From NCBI RefSeq assembly GCF_005222915.1, contig NZ_STFX01000007.1:78635-142634 (forward strand): a DNA stretch of 64,000 nt, in the 5' to 3' direction. The position numbers and the translations under genes were made by a program. This document shows positions 35,921 to 45,021 of the stretch, piece by piece. The stretch is from Rhizobium sp. FKL33. Its GTDB lineage: Bacteria > Pseudomonadota > Alphaproteobacteria > Rhizobiales > Rhizobiaceae. Within the stretch, counting starts at the first letter, position 1, and every line of letters starts with the position of its first letter. Below the pieces are notes generated by a model that was not told where the DNA came from, ran no database searches, and saw only the letters and a list, made by a program, of their open reading frames with translations.

Positions 35921-36715
35921 ATGTTTTTCTATCTGTCCAAACTCGTCGACACGCTGATCCTGCCCTCGAATGTGATGGTCGCGCTTGGCCTGCTGGCGGC
36001 GCTCTTGCTGGTGTTGCGCTGGCGCAGAACCGGCTTTGCAATCGGGGCGCTGGCGCTCGCCATCCCCTTTGCCGCCGGCTTTACGCCGCTCGGCAACCTG
36101 CCGGTGGCCATTCTCGAAGATCGCTTTCCCGCGCCCGATCTTTCCGAACCGCCGACGGGCGTGGTGATGCTCGGCGGCGCTGTCGATCTGCATCTTGCGA
36201 TCAGCCGTGACCGGGTGATCCTGAACGACGCCGCCGAAAGGGTGACCGAAACAGCCGCGCTCGCAAATCGCTATCCGACCATGCGCATCTTCCTCTCGGG
36301 CGGTTGGAGCTTCGACACCGACAAAGGCCGCGTCAGCGAATCCTATTTCGCCCGGGAGGCCTTGATCGGCATGGGCGTCGCCCCGGAGCGGATTGAGATG
36401 GAGGAAAACTCCCGCACCACCTTCGAAAACGCCGTCGAGACCAAAAAGGCTGTTACGCCCAAACCCGGCGAACGCTGGCTGCTCCTGACCTCGGCCTCGC
36501 ATATGCCGCGTTCGGTGGCGGTGTTCCGCGAACAGGGGCTGGATTTCATCCCCTACCCCGTCGATTATCGCACGCGTGGCCTTTCGCATCCTCTCAACCG
36601 GCCACGCTCGACGGCGGTCGGCCTGGCCAATCTCGATCTCGCCGCCCATGAATGGATCGGCCTGTTCGGCTATTGGCTGTCGGGGCGCACCAAGACGTTG
36701 TTGCCCGCCCCCTGA
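35921..36715 (+). CDS. YdcF/ElyC/SanA-family envelope protein (DUF218)
   Basis: A 264-residue protein. Two N-terminal membrane helices (ILPSNVMVALGLLAALLLVL and TGFAIGALALAIPFAAGF) precede a DUF218 domain with GVVMLGGAVDLHL, RIFLSGGWS, SRTTFENAVETK and LLLTSASHMPRSVAVF. The length and two anchors match ElyC, which in E. coli affects envelope biogenesis and undecaprenyl-phosphate metabolism. It stands alone after the fhu operon. The molecular activity is not established. Confidence 0.86.
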   Translation: MFFYLSKLVDTLILPSNVMVALGLLAALLLVLRWRRTGFAIGALALAIPFAAGFTPLGNLPVAILEDRFPAPDLSEPPTGVVMLGGAVDLHLAISRDRVILNDAAERVTETAALANRYPTMRIFLSGGWSFDTDKGRVSESYFAREALIGMGVAPERIEMEENSRTTFENAVETKKAVTPKPGERWLLLTSASHMPRSVAVFREQGLDFIPYPVDYRTRGLSHPLNRPRSTAVGLANLDLAAHEWIGLFGYWLSGRTKTLLPAP

Positions 36716-36752
36716 CCCTCTCGGAGAACTGTCGTGCGGGCCATTCCCGGCG

Positions 36753-37985
36753 CTACGCCTGCAGGGCGTAGACGTCGACGGGATGATTGAGCCCCTTCAG
36801 CACATGCAGCCCGACGCTGTCGACCTCGTCCTGACAGCCGGCGCGCTCGACGAATTCGCCGGACAGGAGCACGCTGCGACCGAGATCCTTGGTCAGGGTT
36901 TCCAGCCGCGACGCGATATTGACCACGGGACCGATGGCGGTGAAGTCGAGCCGGCGGCGCGAACCGATATTGCCATACATGACATCGCCGATATGCACGC
37001 CGGTGCCGAAGCGCAGATTGGGCAGGCCCCGATCCTCATGAACCCGGTTCAACGTCGCCATGCGCCGGCTGGCGTGGCGGATGGCGAGGAGCAGCTTGGC
37101 GCAGGCCTGTGGGTCTGAAAGCGGAAAGATCGCCAACAGACCATCGCCCATGAATTTCAGGATTTCGCCGCCCTGCCGTTCGATCGGCTCCGACAGCGCG
37201 TCGAAATAGGCGTTGAGCATGTCGATGACGTCGTCGCGCGGCCAGAGATCGGACAGCGAGGTGAAATCTCGGAGATCGCAGATCATGATCGCCGCCTCGG
37301 TCGTCGCGCCGCTGCCGCGCGTCGATGCGCCGGCGAGAATCTGTTCGCTGGCATGCGGTCCCACATAGGTTTCGAGCAGCGTGCGCGCCATGCGGTTCTT
37401 GACACGCACTTCGGACGCCAGCGCGAAGACAGGGAGAATGTCCCGGAGCGCCGTGATCTCCCAGTGCTGAAACCCGCCCGGCCGATCGCTGGAAAACGTG
37501 ATGATGTGCTTCTTGTCGAGCGTATATTCGAGCGGCCAGGCGAGATATTCGGTCAAGCCCTGTTTGTAGAGATCGCCATAGAGCGGGAAATGCTCCGCCA
37601 GAGCGGGATCGCCGAGAATCTGGCGCACTTCATTGACGCCGCTATAGAGCAATCGCGCCGGGCTGCGCTGAAATTGCGGCGTCTCCTCGATGCCATAGTC
37701 GAACGTGTCGACTTCGGCTTCTTCCATACCCCGACGCCAGAGAATGCGCGCGCCCAACCATTGCGGATGATGCACGCGCAGATGGATAGTGGCGCGGCCG
37801 ATCATAAGGCCGGCGGCGTTCAACCGCACGCACATGTCGCGGAACAGATTGTCGAGAAAGCGTTCGCTACGGGTTTCGCTGATGAGCCAGTCAAGCACGG
37901 CATGCCGCGATTGTGGCCATGCGCCCACGATCTCGCCGTCTCGATCCGGTTGCGCGGCGCCCTGATGATCCTGCGCTGTCGTCAT
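36753..37985 (-). CDS. Class III adenylate/guanylate cyclase
   Basis: A 410-residue soluble protein. The cyclase homology domain (about 220-400) has the metal aspartates in IMICDLRDFTSLSD and FMGDGLLAIF, the lysine in GGEILKFMGDG and DFTAIGPVVNIASRLE, a pattern favouring ATP. The N-terminal 200 residues form an unrecognised domain that may sense a signal (DLYKQGLTEYLAWPLEYT). All core catalytic residues seem to be present, so it probably makes cAMP. It stands alone. Confidence 0.88.
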   Translation of the reverse strand: MTTAQDHQGAAQPDRDGEIVGAWPQSRHAVLDWLISETRSERFLDNLFRDMCVRLNAAGLMIGRATIHLRVHHPQWLGARILWRRGMEEAEVDTFDYGIEETPQFQRSPARLLYSGVNEVRQILGDPALAEHFPLYGDLYKQGLTEYLAWPLEYTLDKKHIITFSSDRPGGFQHWEITALRDILPVFALASEVRVKNRMARTLLETYVGPHASEQILAGASTRGSGATTEAAIMICDLRDFTSLSDLWPRDDVIDMLNAYFDALSEPIERQGGEILKFMGDGLLAIFPLSDPQACAKLLLAIRHASRRMATLNRVHEDRGLPNLRFGTGVHIGDVMYGNIGSRRRLDFTAIGPVVNIASRLETLTKDLGRSVLLSGEFVERAGCQDEVDSVGLHVLKGLNHPVDVYALQA

Positions 37986-38193
37986 TCTCTACATGCCCTC
38001 TCGCTTGTCCGACCGCCGGCCACTCTTATTGGACCCCAAGTCCGACGGCGGCGCGGCAAATCACTTAGCAGACATAGTTTCATCGAAGCCGAATGTAAGA
38101 CGCGGCTCGCAAAAAAGCCGCGCTGTTGCCGAGACGGTACAGGCTTGAGAAGAAGGCGCAAGCGCCTTCGCGACCGCTCGGGCGTCAATCATC

Positions 38194-38222
38194 AAAAAGC
38201 CCGCCGAATGCAGCGGCGGGCT
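38194..38222 (-). terminator. Rho-independent terminator of the DUF4189 gene
   Basis: On the minus strand the 9-bp stem AGCCCGCCG/CGGCGGGCT (38222-38198, 7-nt loop) runs into TTTTT, the classic intrinsic terminator form. It starts 31 bp after the DUF4189 stop. Confidence 0.85.
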
Positions 38223-38253
38223 CGAGAGGCGACGTGGAACGAAGCCGGTGCGA

Positions 38254-38625
38254 TCAATCGTCGGCGCATTTCGTGACGACGACCGAGCAACCGCTGTCGT
38301 TCTGATTGCAGATCTTCATGGCCTTGCGCTCGGCCTCGCCCATATGATCGCCCCAATTAGCGCCCCAACCGCCGTTGGAACCGGCCGCCAGCGAACCGCA
38401 GGCGTTTTTGAAATATGTCGCAACTTCGCAATCATTGGCGCGGTCGGCGCAATTGCCCAGGGCTTCGCGCTCTGCGGCGCGGCGCGTGCTGAATCCCGTG
38501 CTCCAGCCAAAAGAGCCGGTGGAGCCCGAATAGGCGATGGCCCCGAAGAGATCGTTGGCCAGGGCCGCGACAGGAGCCGTCATGGCGGCCGTTGCGATGG
38601 CCGCGGCGAGCAGGAACTTTTTCAT
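38254..38625 (-). CDS. Secreted DUF4189 protein
   Basis: A 123-residue protein with a signal peptide (MKKFLLAAAIATAAMTAPVAALA) and a DUF4189 domain (FGAIAYSGSTGSFGWSTGF, AEREALGNC, CEVATYFKNACGSLAAG, SGCSVVVTKCADD). It has six cysteines in the mature part, consistent with periplasmic disulfides. The function of DUF4189 is unknown. It is monocistronic with a clear intrinsic terminator. Confidence 0.86.
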   Translation of the reverse strand: MKKFLLAAAIATAAMTAPVAALANDLFGAIAYSGSTGSFGWSTGFSTRRAAEREALGNCADRANDCEVATYFKNACGSLAAGSNGGWGANWGDHMGEAERKAMKICNQNDSGCSVVVTKCADD

Positions 38626-38822
38626 TTCGGAGAACTCCCCTTTTTTTGTCTATGGATATGCGCGTTTGCTCATTTGGCGCGCACTAAATCACGACCGCCG
38701 CGAGGTCTACAACGGGCATTTCAGCTGCACCCAAATTTGGTTTGCAGCCTCATCCGCCGCCCCCGCGGGTTTGCCTTGCCGTCAGGCCTCGTGCTAGCGT
38801 CGCGATGTCAACGGAGACAGTC

Positions 38823-39929
38823 ATGGCGGTTCGGATCGGGACATTCAACATCGAAAACCTATTGAATCGCTTCGATTTCACCGGCTTTCGCAACCAGCTC
38901 CGCCAGGACCGCGCGCTCCGTCTCTACACCATCGATTCGGAAGCCGATTACCGGCGCCTCGAGGAGGCGCGGATGGTGTCTTCGACCGACGACACGCGGC
39001 AGATGTCGGCGCTCGCCATTGCCGACGCCGACGCCGACATTCTCTGCCTGCAGGAGGTCGAAAGCCTCGAAGCGCTGAACGCCTTCGAATATGGCTATCT
39101 CTACAAAATGGTCGGCGAAGGCTATCGCCAGAAATATCTGATCAAGGGAAACGACAGCCGCGGCATCGACGTGGCGGTGATGATGCGCGACCGCACCCGC
39201 GACGGGGCGCCGATAGAATTCATCGATATCCGCAGCCATGCCGCCGTCACTTTCCGCGATTTCGACCTCTTTGAGGAGGCGCTCACCGCGACAGAAAAGC
39301 CCGACGATCGCATTTTCCGGCGCGACTGCCTGGAGCTCGACGTCCGCATCGGCGGCAAGCGCTTGACGCTGTTCGTCTGCCATTTCAAATCCATGACCAG
39401 CCCGCGTGACGGCATGGATGGTCGCACCGCCACCATGCCGCTGCGCCGCGCCGAGGCGCGCGCTGTCCGGCGCATCATCGAAACCCGTTTCGGCGAGGGC
39501 GTCGGCCATCGCAACTTCGTCATCTGCGGCGACATGAATGACTATCAGGAAAAGCTGCTGATCGGCGGCGACCGTCGTACGGGGTTCACCTTCACTCCGG
39601 CGCGCGAGACGGAAAGCGCCCTCGACGTGTTCAGCCATGACGGCTTTGCCGAAAACGCCGTGACGCGCCGCCCTGAGGACGATCGCTGGACGCTGTTCCA
39701 CGCCCGCGGCATTGAGGACCGCCATCTCTGCCAGCTCGATTATATCTGGCTGTCGCCGGCGCTGTCCGCCGCCAATTCTGACGCGGCGCCCGACATCGTC
39801 CGATCTGGCCAACCCTTCCGCACGCCCTTCCCGCCGGGACAGGAGGTGGATCGTTATCCGCGCACCGGTTGGGACCGGCCGAAGGCCTCCGACCATTGCC
39901 CCGTCGTCATGGAGCTGCATCTGCCGTGA
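38823..39929 (+). CDS. Endonuclease/exonuclease/phosphatase family protein
   Basis: A 368-residue EEP protein: VRIGTFNIENLLNRFDF at the start, then LCLQEVES, VFVCHFKSM, FVICGDMNDYQ, QLDYIWLSP and ASDHCPVVMELHL. The ATG at 38823 has GGAG 6 nt upstream and is preferred to 38805. It is the first gene of a three-gene operon with NUDIX and PhzF genes (4-bp overlaps). The substrate is not evident, and it belongs to a different subgroup than the YbhP-like EEP earlier in the window. Confidence 0.86.
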   Translation: MAVRIGTFNIENLLNRFDFTGFRNQLRQDRALRLYTIDSEADYRRLEEARMVSSTDDTRQMSALAIADADADILCLQEVESLEALNAFEYGYLYKMVGEGYRQKYLIKGNDSRGIDVAVMMRDRTRDGAPIEFIDIRSHAAVTFRDFDLFEEALTATEKPDDRIFRRDCLELDVRIGGKRLTLFVCHFKSMTSPRDGMDGRTATMPLRRAEARAVRRIIETRFGEGVGHRNFVICGDMNDYQEKLLIGGDRRTGFTFTPARETESALDVFSHDGFAENAVTRRPEDDRWTLFHARGIEDRHLCQLDYIWLSPALSAANSDAAPDIVRSGQPFRTPFPPGQEVDRYPRTGWDRPKASDHCPVVMELHLP

Positions 39930-40666
39930 ATACCCAAACCAGTCTCGAAGCCGCAGGCTTTCCGCCCGCCGGCCAGGTTTTTCCGATCGTCGGATATCGT
40001 CTCGCGGTGCATGAGGGGGACCATCCCTGGGTGACGGACAATCGCGCCGCCATCGAGGAGAACTGGACCCGGGAAGTGGCGGCCAATCCCGCTTTGTTCA
40101 ACGGACGCATGGTGTTCCAGCGTCGCCTGTCCTTCGCTGAAGGCCGCATCGAGGGAGACGCCTATCTCGCGCCCTTCGCCACCTTTCTGCATTGGCGGAA
40201 ACTGGCGCGGCCGGCGGGCGGCTATCATCTCTTCGGGCTGCCCTTGCCGATTTCGTCGGACGGCGCGCTGATCGCCATCCGCATGGGGCGCCACACCGCC
40301 AATCCCGGCCGGGTCTATTGCGCGGCGGGCTCGATGGACGAAAGCGATGTGATCTCGGGCCATTGCGATCTCGACTTCAACATGCGCCGCGAAGTGCAGG
40401 AAGAAACCGGCTTCGACCTCGCATCCGCCCGGGCGGAGGCGCAATCCTACGCCGTCCAGTCGCACAACACCGTGACCGTGTTTCGTCGCTTCTTCTTCGA
40501 CCTGACGGCCGACGAAATGCTGGCCCGCATCGCCGCTCATATCGCCGCAGATCCCGAACCCGAAATCGACTGCGCGCTGGCGATCCGCGATGCGGATCCC
40601 GCCGCGCATGACTATCCCGCCTTCATGCCCCACCTACTCACCTGGCTGTTCGACCGGAAAGGATGA
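39926..40666 (+). CDS. NUDIX hydrolase
   Basis: A 246-residue protein starting with GTG in a GTGA overlap with the preceding stop. The Nudix box lies at about 145-172: AAGSMDESDVISGH, a short insert, then NMRREVQEETGFDL, with the REVQEE metal ligands. The N-terminal 120 residues are an unassigned extension, longer than in minimal Nudix enzymes. These enzymes cleave nucleoside diphosphates linked to another group; the substrate is unknown. Confidence 0.85.
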   Translation: MNTQTSLEAAGFPPAGQVFPIVGYRLAVHEGDHPWVTDNRAAIEENWTREVAANPALFNGRMVFQRRLSFAEGRIEGDAYLAPFATFLHWRKLARPAGGYHLFGLPLPISSDGALIAIRMGRHTANPGRVYCAAGSMDESDVISGHCDLDFNMRREVQEETGFDLASARAEAQSYAVQSHNTVTVFRRFFFDLTADEMLARIAAHIAADPEPEIDCALAIRDADPAAHDYPAFMPHLLTWLFDRKG

Positions 40667-41565
40667 CCATGTCCCGCGCCTACGCCATCTACGATGTCTT
40701 CACCGCCGCCAAGCTGAAGGGCAATCCCCTCGCCGTCGTCTTCGACGGCTCCGGCCTCTCCGATGAGGCGATGCAGACCATCGCCGGCGAATTCAACTTG
40801 TCCGAAACCGTGTTCGTGCTGCCGCCGGAAAACCCTGCGCACACCGCGCAACTGCGCATCTTCACGCCAGGCCGCGAACTGCCTTTCGCCGGCCATCCCA
40901 CCGTCGGCTGCGCCATCGCGCTCGCCGAACGCCAGGCGCCGGACGCAAGCATCGATCTCGTCAGCGTGCTTGAGGAGAAGGTCGGCCCGGTGCGCGCCGC
41001 CGTCCGCCTGGCCGCGGGCGAAACCTCCTTCGCAGAATTCGATCTGCCTCGCCTGTCGGAAGAAATTCCGACCGAGTTCGACATCCAGGCGATCGCCGAC
41101 GCGCTGTGCCTCAGCGCCGGCGATATCGGCTTCGAAAACCACCGCCTGTCGCTCTGGAGCGCTGGCGTGCCCTTCGTCATGGTCCCTGTCTCGGGACTGG
41201 CGGCTGCCGCAGCCGTGCGCTTCGACCCGAAACTCTGGACGAAAGCGGTCCCGACAGGCGCCTGCTATCTCTATTGCCGCGGCGGCGAGGATCACCGCGC
41301 CAGCTTCCACGCGCGCATGTTCGCCCCCGATATGGGCATCGCCGAGGACCCCGCGACCGGCGGCGCCGTGGCCGCCATGAGCGGCGCGATCCAGCGCTTC
41401 GACGGCCTCACAGACGGCCATCACGCCCTCTTCATCGAACAGGGCGTGGAGATGGGCCGCGCCTCTCACATCCATCTTCACATCGACACCGAAGCCGGCC
41501 GGGTCATCCGCGCCCGCATCGGCGGCCAGGCGGTGAAGCTCGCGGCGGGAGAGCTTTTCCTGTGA
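40663..41565 (+). CDS. PhzF-family isomerase
   Basis: A 300-residue protein of the PhzF/diaminopimelate-epimerase fold: YDVFTAAKLKGNPLAVVFDG, the catalytic glutamate in FNLSETVFVL, then ELPFAGHPTVGCAIAL and AEDPATGGAVAAMSG. Most PhzF proteins outside phenazine operons have unknown substrates. The ATG at 40663 overlaps the NUDIX stop by 4 bp; an in-frame ATG at 40669 is possible. A terminator follows at 41629-41656. Confidence 0.9.
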   Translation: MTMSRAYAIYDVFTAAKLKGNPLAVVFDGSGLSDEAMQTIAGEFNLSETVFVLPPENPAHTAQLRIFTPGRELPFAGHPTVGCAIALAERQAPDASIDLVSVLEEKVGPVRAAVRLAAGETSFAEFDLPRLSEEIPTEFDIQAIADALCLSAGDIGFENHRLSLWSAGVPFVMVPVSGLAAAAAVRFDPKLWTKAVPTGACYLYCRGGEDHRASFHARMFAPDMGIAEDPATGGAVAAMSGAIQRFDGLTDGHHALFIEQGVEMGRASHIHLHIDTEAGRVIRARIGGQAVKLAAGELFL

Positions 41566-41628
41566 GTTTTCAACAGGTCCGAAGCCTTCTTCGCTTTTGC
41601 GGAATTTTTTCAGATTTGTGACGCCCGA

Positions 41629-41656
41629 GGGGTTGCCAAGCTCAGGCAACCCCTTT
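41629..41656 (+). terminator. Terminator of the PhzF operon, overlapping the tRNA-Lys promoter
   Basis: GGGGTTGCC (41629-41637) pairs with GGCAACCCC (41645-41653), followed by TTT. The -35 box of the downstream tRNA gene lies in its left arm, and the -10 box begins on its final T. Confidence 0.75.
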
Positions 41657-41661
41657 ATACG
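41633..41661 (+). promoter_or_regulatory. Promoter of tRNA-Lys copy 1
   Basis: TTGCCA (41633-41638), a 17-nt spacer and TATACG (41656-41661) form a housekeeping-type promoter. The same boxes and spacing occur before copy 2. Confidence 0.7.
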
Positions 41662-41662
41662 C

Positions 41663-41762
<100 letters not shown>

Positions 41763-41769
<7 letters not shown>

Positions 41770-42155
41770 TTTTTAAAGCCTTGATTTTACTTGTTTTTCC
41801 GGGTTCGGAATGCTTCCGACACTTCAAAGGCTTGCAAGGCGGAGACGCGCCGCGTCTCAAGAACACCCACCAAGTTTAGGCGATTTTTCCCCTTTTCGGC
41901 GGCACTGTCTCTGCCGCGTAGTTTTCTGTTCCCCGTAATTTTTGAACAACGGGTCGAAGGTTTGCGCAGTTTCTGCGGGTGGGCATGCGGGAGGCCGTTT
42001 CGGTTTCTCCGGTTTTGCGTCGGCCAAATCTCGCTCGGAAGGATCATCTTTCCAACGCAACACATGCGCGTATCAACCGTTTTAAATTACTTTAAGGTGA
42101 AGTTTTAACTGAAACTACGGGGGCTTAATTGTTCTCAACATAAATCCATGCCATC
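41763..42155 (+). repeat. Diverged tandem repeat, copy A
   Basis: This copy starts at the CCCACCA end of the tRNA and shares long blocks with copy B at an offset of 482-493 bp. Shared blocks include CGGAATGCTTCCGACACTTC, GGCTTGCAAGGCGGAG, GTAATTTTTGAACAACGGGT and CTGAAACTACGGG. By eye the copies are roughly three-quarters identical. Confidence 0.75.
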
Positions 42156-42789
42156 GATCACCGCACAAACTCTGGCCGACAAATTCTCTTAACAAAGTCA
42201 ATCAGTTAAAAATCTACAGGAGATTAGTTCGAACGTATTGCTTGCCCACCACTGTTACGCCCTTGATTTCATTCACTTTTTTCGGCTCGGAATGCTTCCG
42301 ACACTTCAAAGGCTTGCAAGGCGGAGAGGCGCCGTGTCTCAAGAACCTCCACCAAATTTAGGTGATTTTTCCCCTTTTCGGCGGCATTGTCTCTGCGGCG
42401 TAGTTTTTTGTTCCCGGTAATTTTTGAACAACGGGTCGTAGGTTAGCGCAGTTTCTGCGGGCAGGCAGTCTGAAGGCGCTTGCGGTTTCTACAGGTGTTT
42501 CGTCGGTCAAATCACGCTCGGACGGGCCATCTGTCAAATGAAGCCTTGACGCAATACATGCGGGCGCACGCGGAAAAACTATACATAAGATGATGCCCCG
42601 ACTGAAACTACGGGTACTTAATTGTTACCAATATGAACCCATGGCATGCAGACAGGCCTTGTTGCAGCCAGACAACCGACCAACGTTTAATCCTTGCCAG
42701 GATTTTCGTAAGTCATGAGATCTCGACATTTCGTGTGACGCTATCCGCACAATCGATGCGAGGCGGTCTTTTTGGCAGGATGGTCTATT
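41770..42789. other. Gene-free region after tRNA-Lys, mostly a diverged tandem repeat
   Basis: No convincing gene lies in this 1-kb, AT-richer stretch. Nearly all of it is taken up by two related copies of about 400 bp (41763-42155 and 42245-42650). Short open frames in it are not conserved between the copies. Confidence 0.6.
42245..42650 (+). repeat. Diverged tandem repeat, copy B, with tRNA 3'-end remnant
   Basis: It begins with CCCACCA (42245-42251), the same seven bases as the end of the tRNA-Lys gene, and then follows copy A. No other part of a tRNA precedes it. This suggests an ancient duplication or insertion with its edge at the tRNA 3' end. Confidence 0.7.
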
Positions 42790-43128
42790 TCATTCTGGCG
42801 TAGATGGTAATTTGGAAAGATCGCCAAAATTTTTGATATTGACCGAAGCATCAGGAAATCTCGCGACAATTTCGAGCTTGCCGCCCAACGCCTCGATGTA
42901 GCGGCGGAGATTGCTGACATAGATGTCGGCGCGCTGTTCCAGTTTTGCGACGGCGGGTTGCTTTACGTGAAGCTCCCGCGCCACATCGGCCTGCGTTTTC
43001 TCGCGCGCCAGCCTCAGTTCATGCAGAGCCATTTCATGCAACATAGCCTGAGTTGCATCCGCATTGCGCGCGCGGCGTTCGGGTGACATGCGATCTCGCA
43101 GGGCATTAAACGGTTGGTGTCCTGTCAT
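42790..43128 (-). CDS. higA: HigA-type XRE antitoxin
   Basis: A 112-residue protein with an HTH at about 40-95 (ELRLAREKTQADVARELHV, KQPAVAKLEQR, VSNLRRYIEALGGKLEIVA), typical of HigA-like antitoxins. It follows the toxin gene with a 4-bp ATGA overlap. It should neutralise the toxin and repress the operon through the upstream dyad. Confidence 0.87.
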   Translation of the reverse strand: MTGHQPFNALRDRMSPERRARNADATQAMLHEMALHELRLAREKTQADVARELHVKQPAVAKLEQRADIYVSNLRRYIEALGGKLEIVARFPDASVNIKNFGDLSKLPSTPE

Positions 43129-43487
43129 GGCGTCAGTCCTTCCTTCCTGATTTCGATCAGGTACTGGCTATACAATCGATCCGCGATTGGGATCATCTCA
43201 TCATAAAAACGATCGTTTCCAACCTTATTGCCGCCAATGAGCAAGATTGCTGTTCGTCGCGGATCAAACGCGTAGAATATTCGATAAGGTTCGCCGCCGC
43301 ATTGTATTCGCAACTCGCGCATATGCTCGTGCTCCGACCTTTCGATGCCGGAGGAATAGGGAAACGGCAGCTGTGGACCTTTTGCTTCCAGCAACCCCAC
43401 CACACGGTCGATATCGTCCTGGATGGCTTCCGCCAACGGCGTATACCAGTGACCAAATTCATCGGTATATTCGACGTTCCAACTCAT
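43125..43487 (-). CDS. higB: HigB/RelE-superfamily toxin (Gp49-like)
   Basis: A 120-residue protein of the RelE/ParE superfamily, phage Gp49-like group: DDIDRVVGLLEAKGPQLPFP, then HEHMRELRIQCGGEPYRIFYAFD, then AILLIGGNKVGNDRFYDEMIPIAD. These toxins usually cleave mRNA on ribosomes. The toxin precedes the antitoxin, as in higBA operons. Its position beside a tRNA-linked repeat fits a role in island maintenance. Confidence 0.87.
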   Translation of the reverse strand: MSWNVEYTDEFGHWYTPLAEAIQDDIDRVVGLLEAKGPQLPFPYSSGIERSEHEHMRELRIQCGGEPYRIFYAFDPRRTAILLIGGNKVGNDRFYDEMIPIADRLYSQYLIEIRKEGLTP

Positions 43488-43955
43488 CCGTCTTCACACT
43501 GTATTCCATCCGCGGAATAATTCAAGCTTCATTCATGAATGGAGTGTACGGGTGAAGGTGAAGGTCACAAGCAGAAACGGGCGCTCTGGCAGTTCGAGAG
43601 GCCACTTGTTGGCGTCCGTCCGTCAAAGGAGCCATGATCAAAGGCGGGGATCGAGGGATGCAACGCTGTTTCTGCAAGCAGGCAGTCAATAGGCGTTCAA
43701 TTTTATCGCTTAGTCTCGTCGGCGTGCGACGCCTGATCGATCGTCCCGTTTAAGAACTGAACCAGATACAATTGGACAAACAGTCGATCGGATGCGAACT
43801 TTCCTCGGATCCTGCCTTTATTGCCGAAATTCGGTCCCCCCACCCCGCCATTAACCTGGATTTGTTTCAATTTCTGCTCAGCATTGAATATTGCGCCGCA
43901 GCATAATACGATGCTTGGCATACGAAACGTGGGCGGAACAGCCCCAGGGTCTGCC
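43488..43955. other. Intergenic stretch between higBA and the DUF6030 gene
   Basis: No gene is supported. It holds the candidate HigA operator (43502-43519), the palindrome ATTCATGAAT (43531-43540) and, at 43663-43695, a fragment resembling part of the 41.8-42.6 kb repeat (CTGTTTCTGC, then AGCAGGCAGTC and AGGCG). Confidence 0.5.
43502..43519. promoter_or_regulatory. Candidate HigA operator
   Basis: TATTCC (43502-43507) and GGAATA (43514-43519) form an inverted repeat with a 6-nt centre, 15 bp upstream of the toxin start. This is the usual place for autoregulation of a higBA operon. Confidence 0.5.
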
Positions 43956-44924
43956 ATGAGTAAAAGCGGACTAAAGCCTCATCGAGCACGCGGAAACATT
44001 GTTGTTTTCTGGCTGGGTCTCTTTGTGCTGCTATCCGCCCTATGCGCCGTCTTGCTGCTCGCCCATGATGGCCGCAACCTTCGAAGAGTGGCGGATATCC
44101 TGAACATCGATCTTTCGGAACCGGAAACGATCGTCGCGCACAAGACGCCGAAGACATCGAGGCTCCCGGCATCAGGAAAACAGCTTACCAAAGCGCGGCT
44201 TACAACCGAACTGATGGGCCCGCTAGCAAGCTTTGTGTCGGTGATGCCAGATGGCCAGACGCTGTGCGACGCTCTCCGGAAACAGGGCGTGCCAATCTCC
44301 AAATGGGCGCCAGACGCTTTGAAAAGCGGCGCCTTCGAGTGCTCCTGGGAGCGTGTTTTCGGAGCCAGCAGGGTGCGGCCGGATGGAAGCGAGCGACTTT
44401 TCATGATTGTCAAGGGCCACGAGGACGAAGCGGCCGGCAACGTGCGCGTCAAATTCGTGCTTGGCTCGCCAAAACTCTCCAGCGACATGACGAAGACGCT
44501 GACAAAAATTGTCGACGCCTTCAATGGCCTTGAACAATGGCGCGGCGTGGCGGGCGCATCCTCGCAAATCCTCACCGTGTCTCAATATGAGAAAGACGAT
44601 TACGCCCTGTCGGTCCGGTTCCGGCAGGAAATGAGCCGACCGGGGAACTACAATCTGGTGATCTATCCCAACCCCAAAGGCGCAGAACAAAAGCGGACAG
44701 CGGCTTACTTCAAACGCTCGAGCTTCTTGAAGCCCTTTGGCGGCCCGGCCTGGAATTGCTGGAAAGCCGGCTGCGAGCGCCAGCTTCTCGTCCGTGACGA
44801 CGGACGAGACCATAAGATCAGTCAAAAGATCCCACAGGTCACAGCGCCTTCACGGCCAGACGAAAAGCTTGAAACAGGCTCGATCGAAAGAGCCGTATCA
44901 AAAACGCACTTCGATAAAAATTGA
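43956..44924 (+). CDS. DUF6030-like membrane-anchored protein of the exopolysaccharide region
   Basis: The ATG at 43956 gives 322 residues: a short cytosolic N-terminus, one membrane helix (IVVFWLGLFVLLSALCAVLLL) and a periplasmic domain with PDGQTLCDALRKQGVP, GAFECSWERVFG and FGGPAWNCWKAGCERQLLVRD. It resembles DUF6030 proteins found in rhizobial polysaccharide loci, but I hold this family name with moderate certainty. It faces the LapG-family gene and may act in export or assembly. Confidence 0.7.
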   Translation: MSKSGLKPHRARGNIVVFWLGLFVLLSALCAVLLLAHDGRNLRRVADILNIDLSEPETIVAHKTPKTSRLPASGKQLTKARLTTELMGPLASFVSVMPDGQTLCDALRKQGVPISKWAPDALKSGAFECSWERVFGASRVRPDGSERLFMIVKGHEDEAAGNVRVKFVLGSPKLSSDMTKTLTKIVDAFNGLEQWRGVAGASSQILTVSQYEKDDYALSVRFRQEMSRPGNYNLVIYPNPKGAEQKRTAAYFKRSSFLKPFGGPAWNCWKAGCERQLLVRDDGRDHKISQKIPQVTAPSRPDEKLETGSIERAVSKTHFDKN

Positions 44925-45021
44925 GGCAATTCTGTAAGCGGACCCAAATCGCTCTCTCCTATCCTTGGCACATCGCAAGGAAAGACCGGCATTCAAAGAG
45001 CCGAAAACAAGGAGAACCGCG

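Noticed and set aside
33801..36041. 746-codon open frame antisense to fhuB
   Set aside because: Composition is dominated by Arg, Gln, Glu and Ala, it has no start-site signal, and it covers several real genes on the other strand.
38101..38169. Two GC hairpins upstream of the cyclase gene (CGCGGCT/AGCCGCG and GAAGGCGC/GCGCCTTC)
   Set aside because: They have no T-runs or conserved context and lie upstream of a start codon. I could not assign a function, so they are not listed as terminators.
41787..42065. Minus-strand frame of 92 codons in repeat copy A
   Set aside because: The frame is not maintained in copy B, and there is no ribosome site. The repeat behaves as non-coding DNA.
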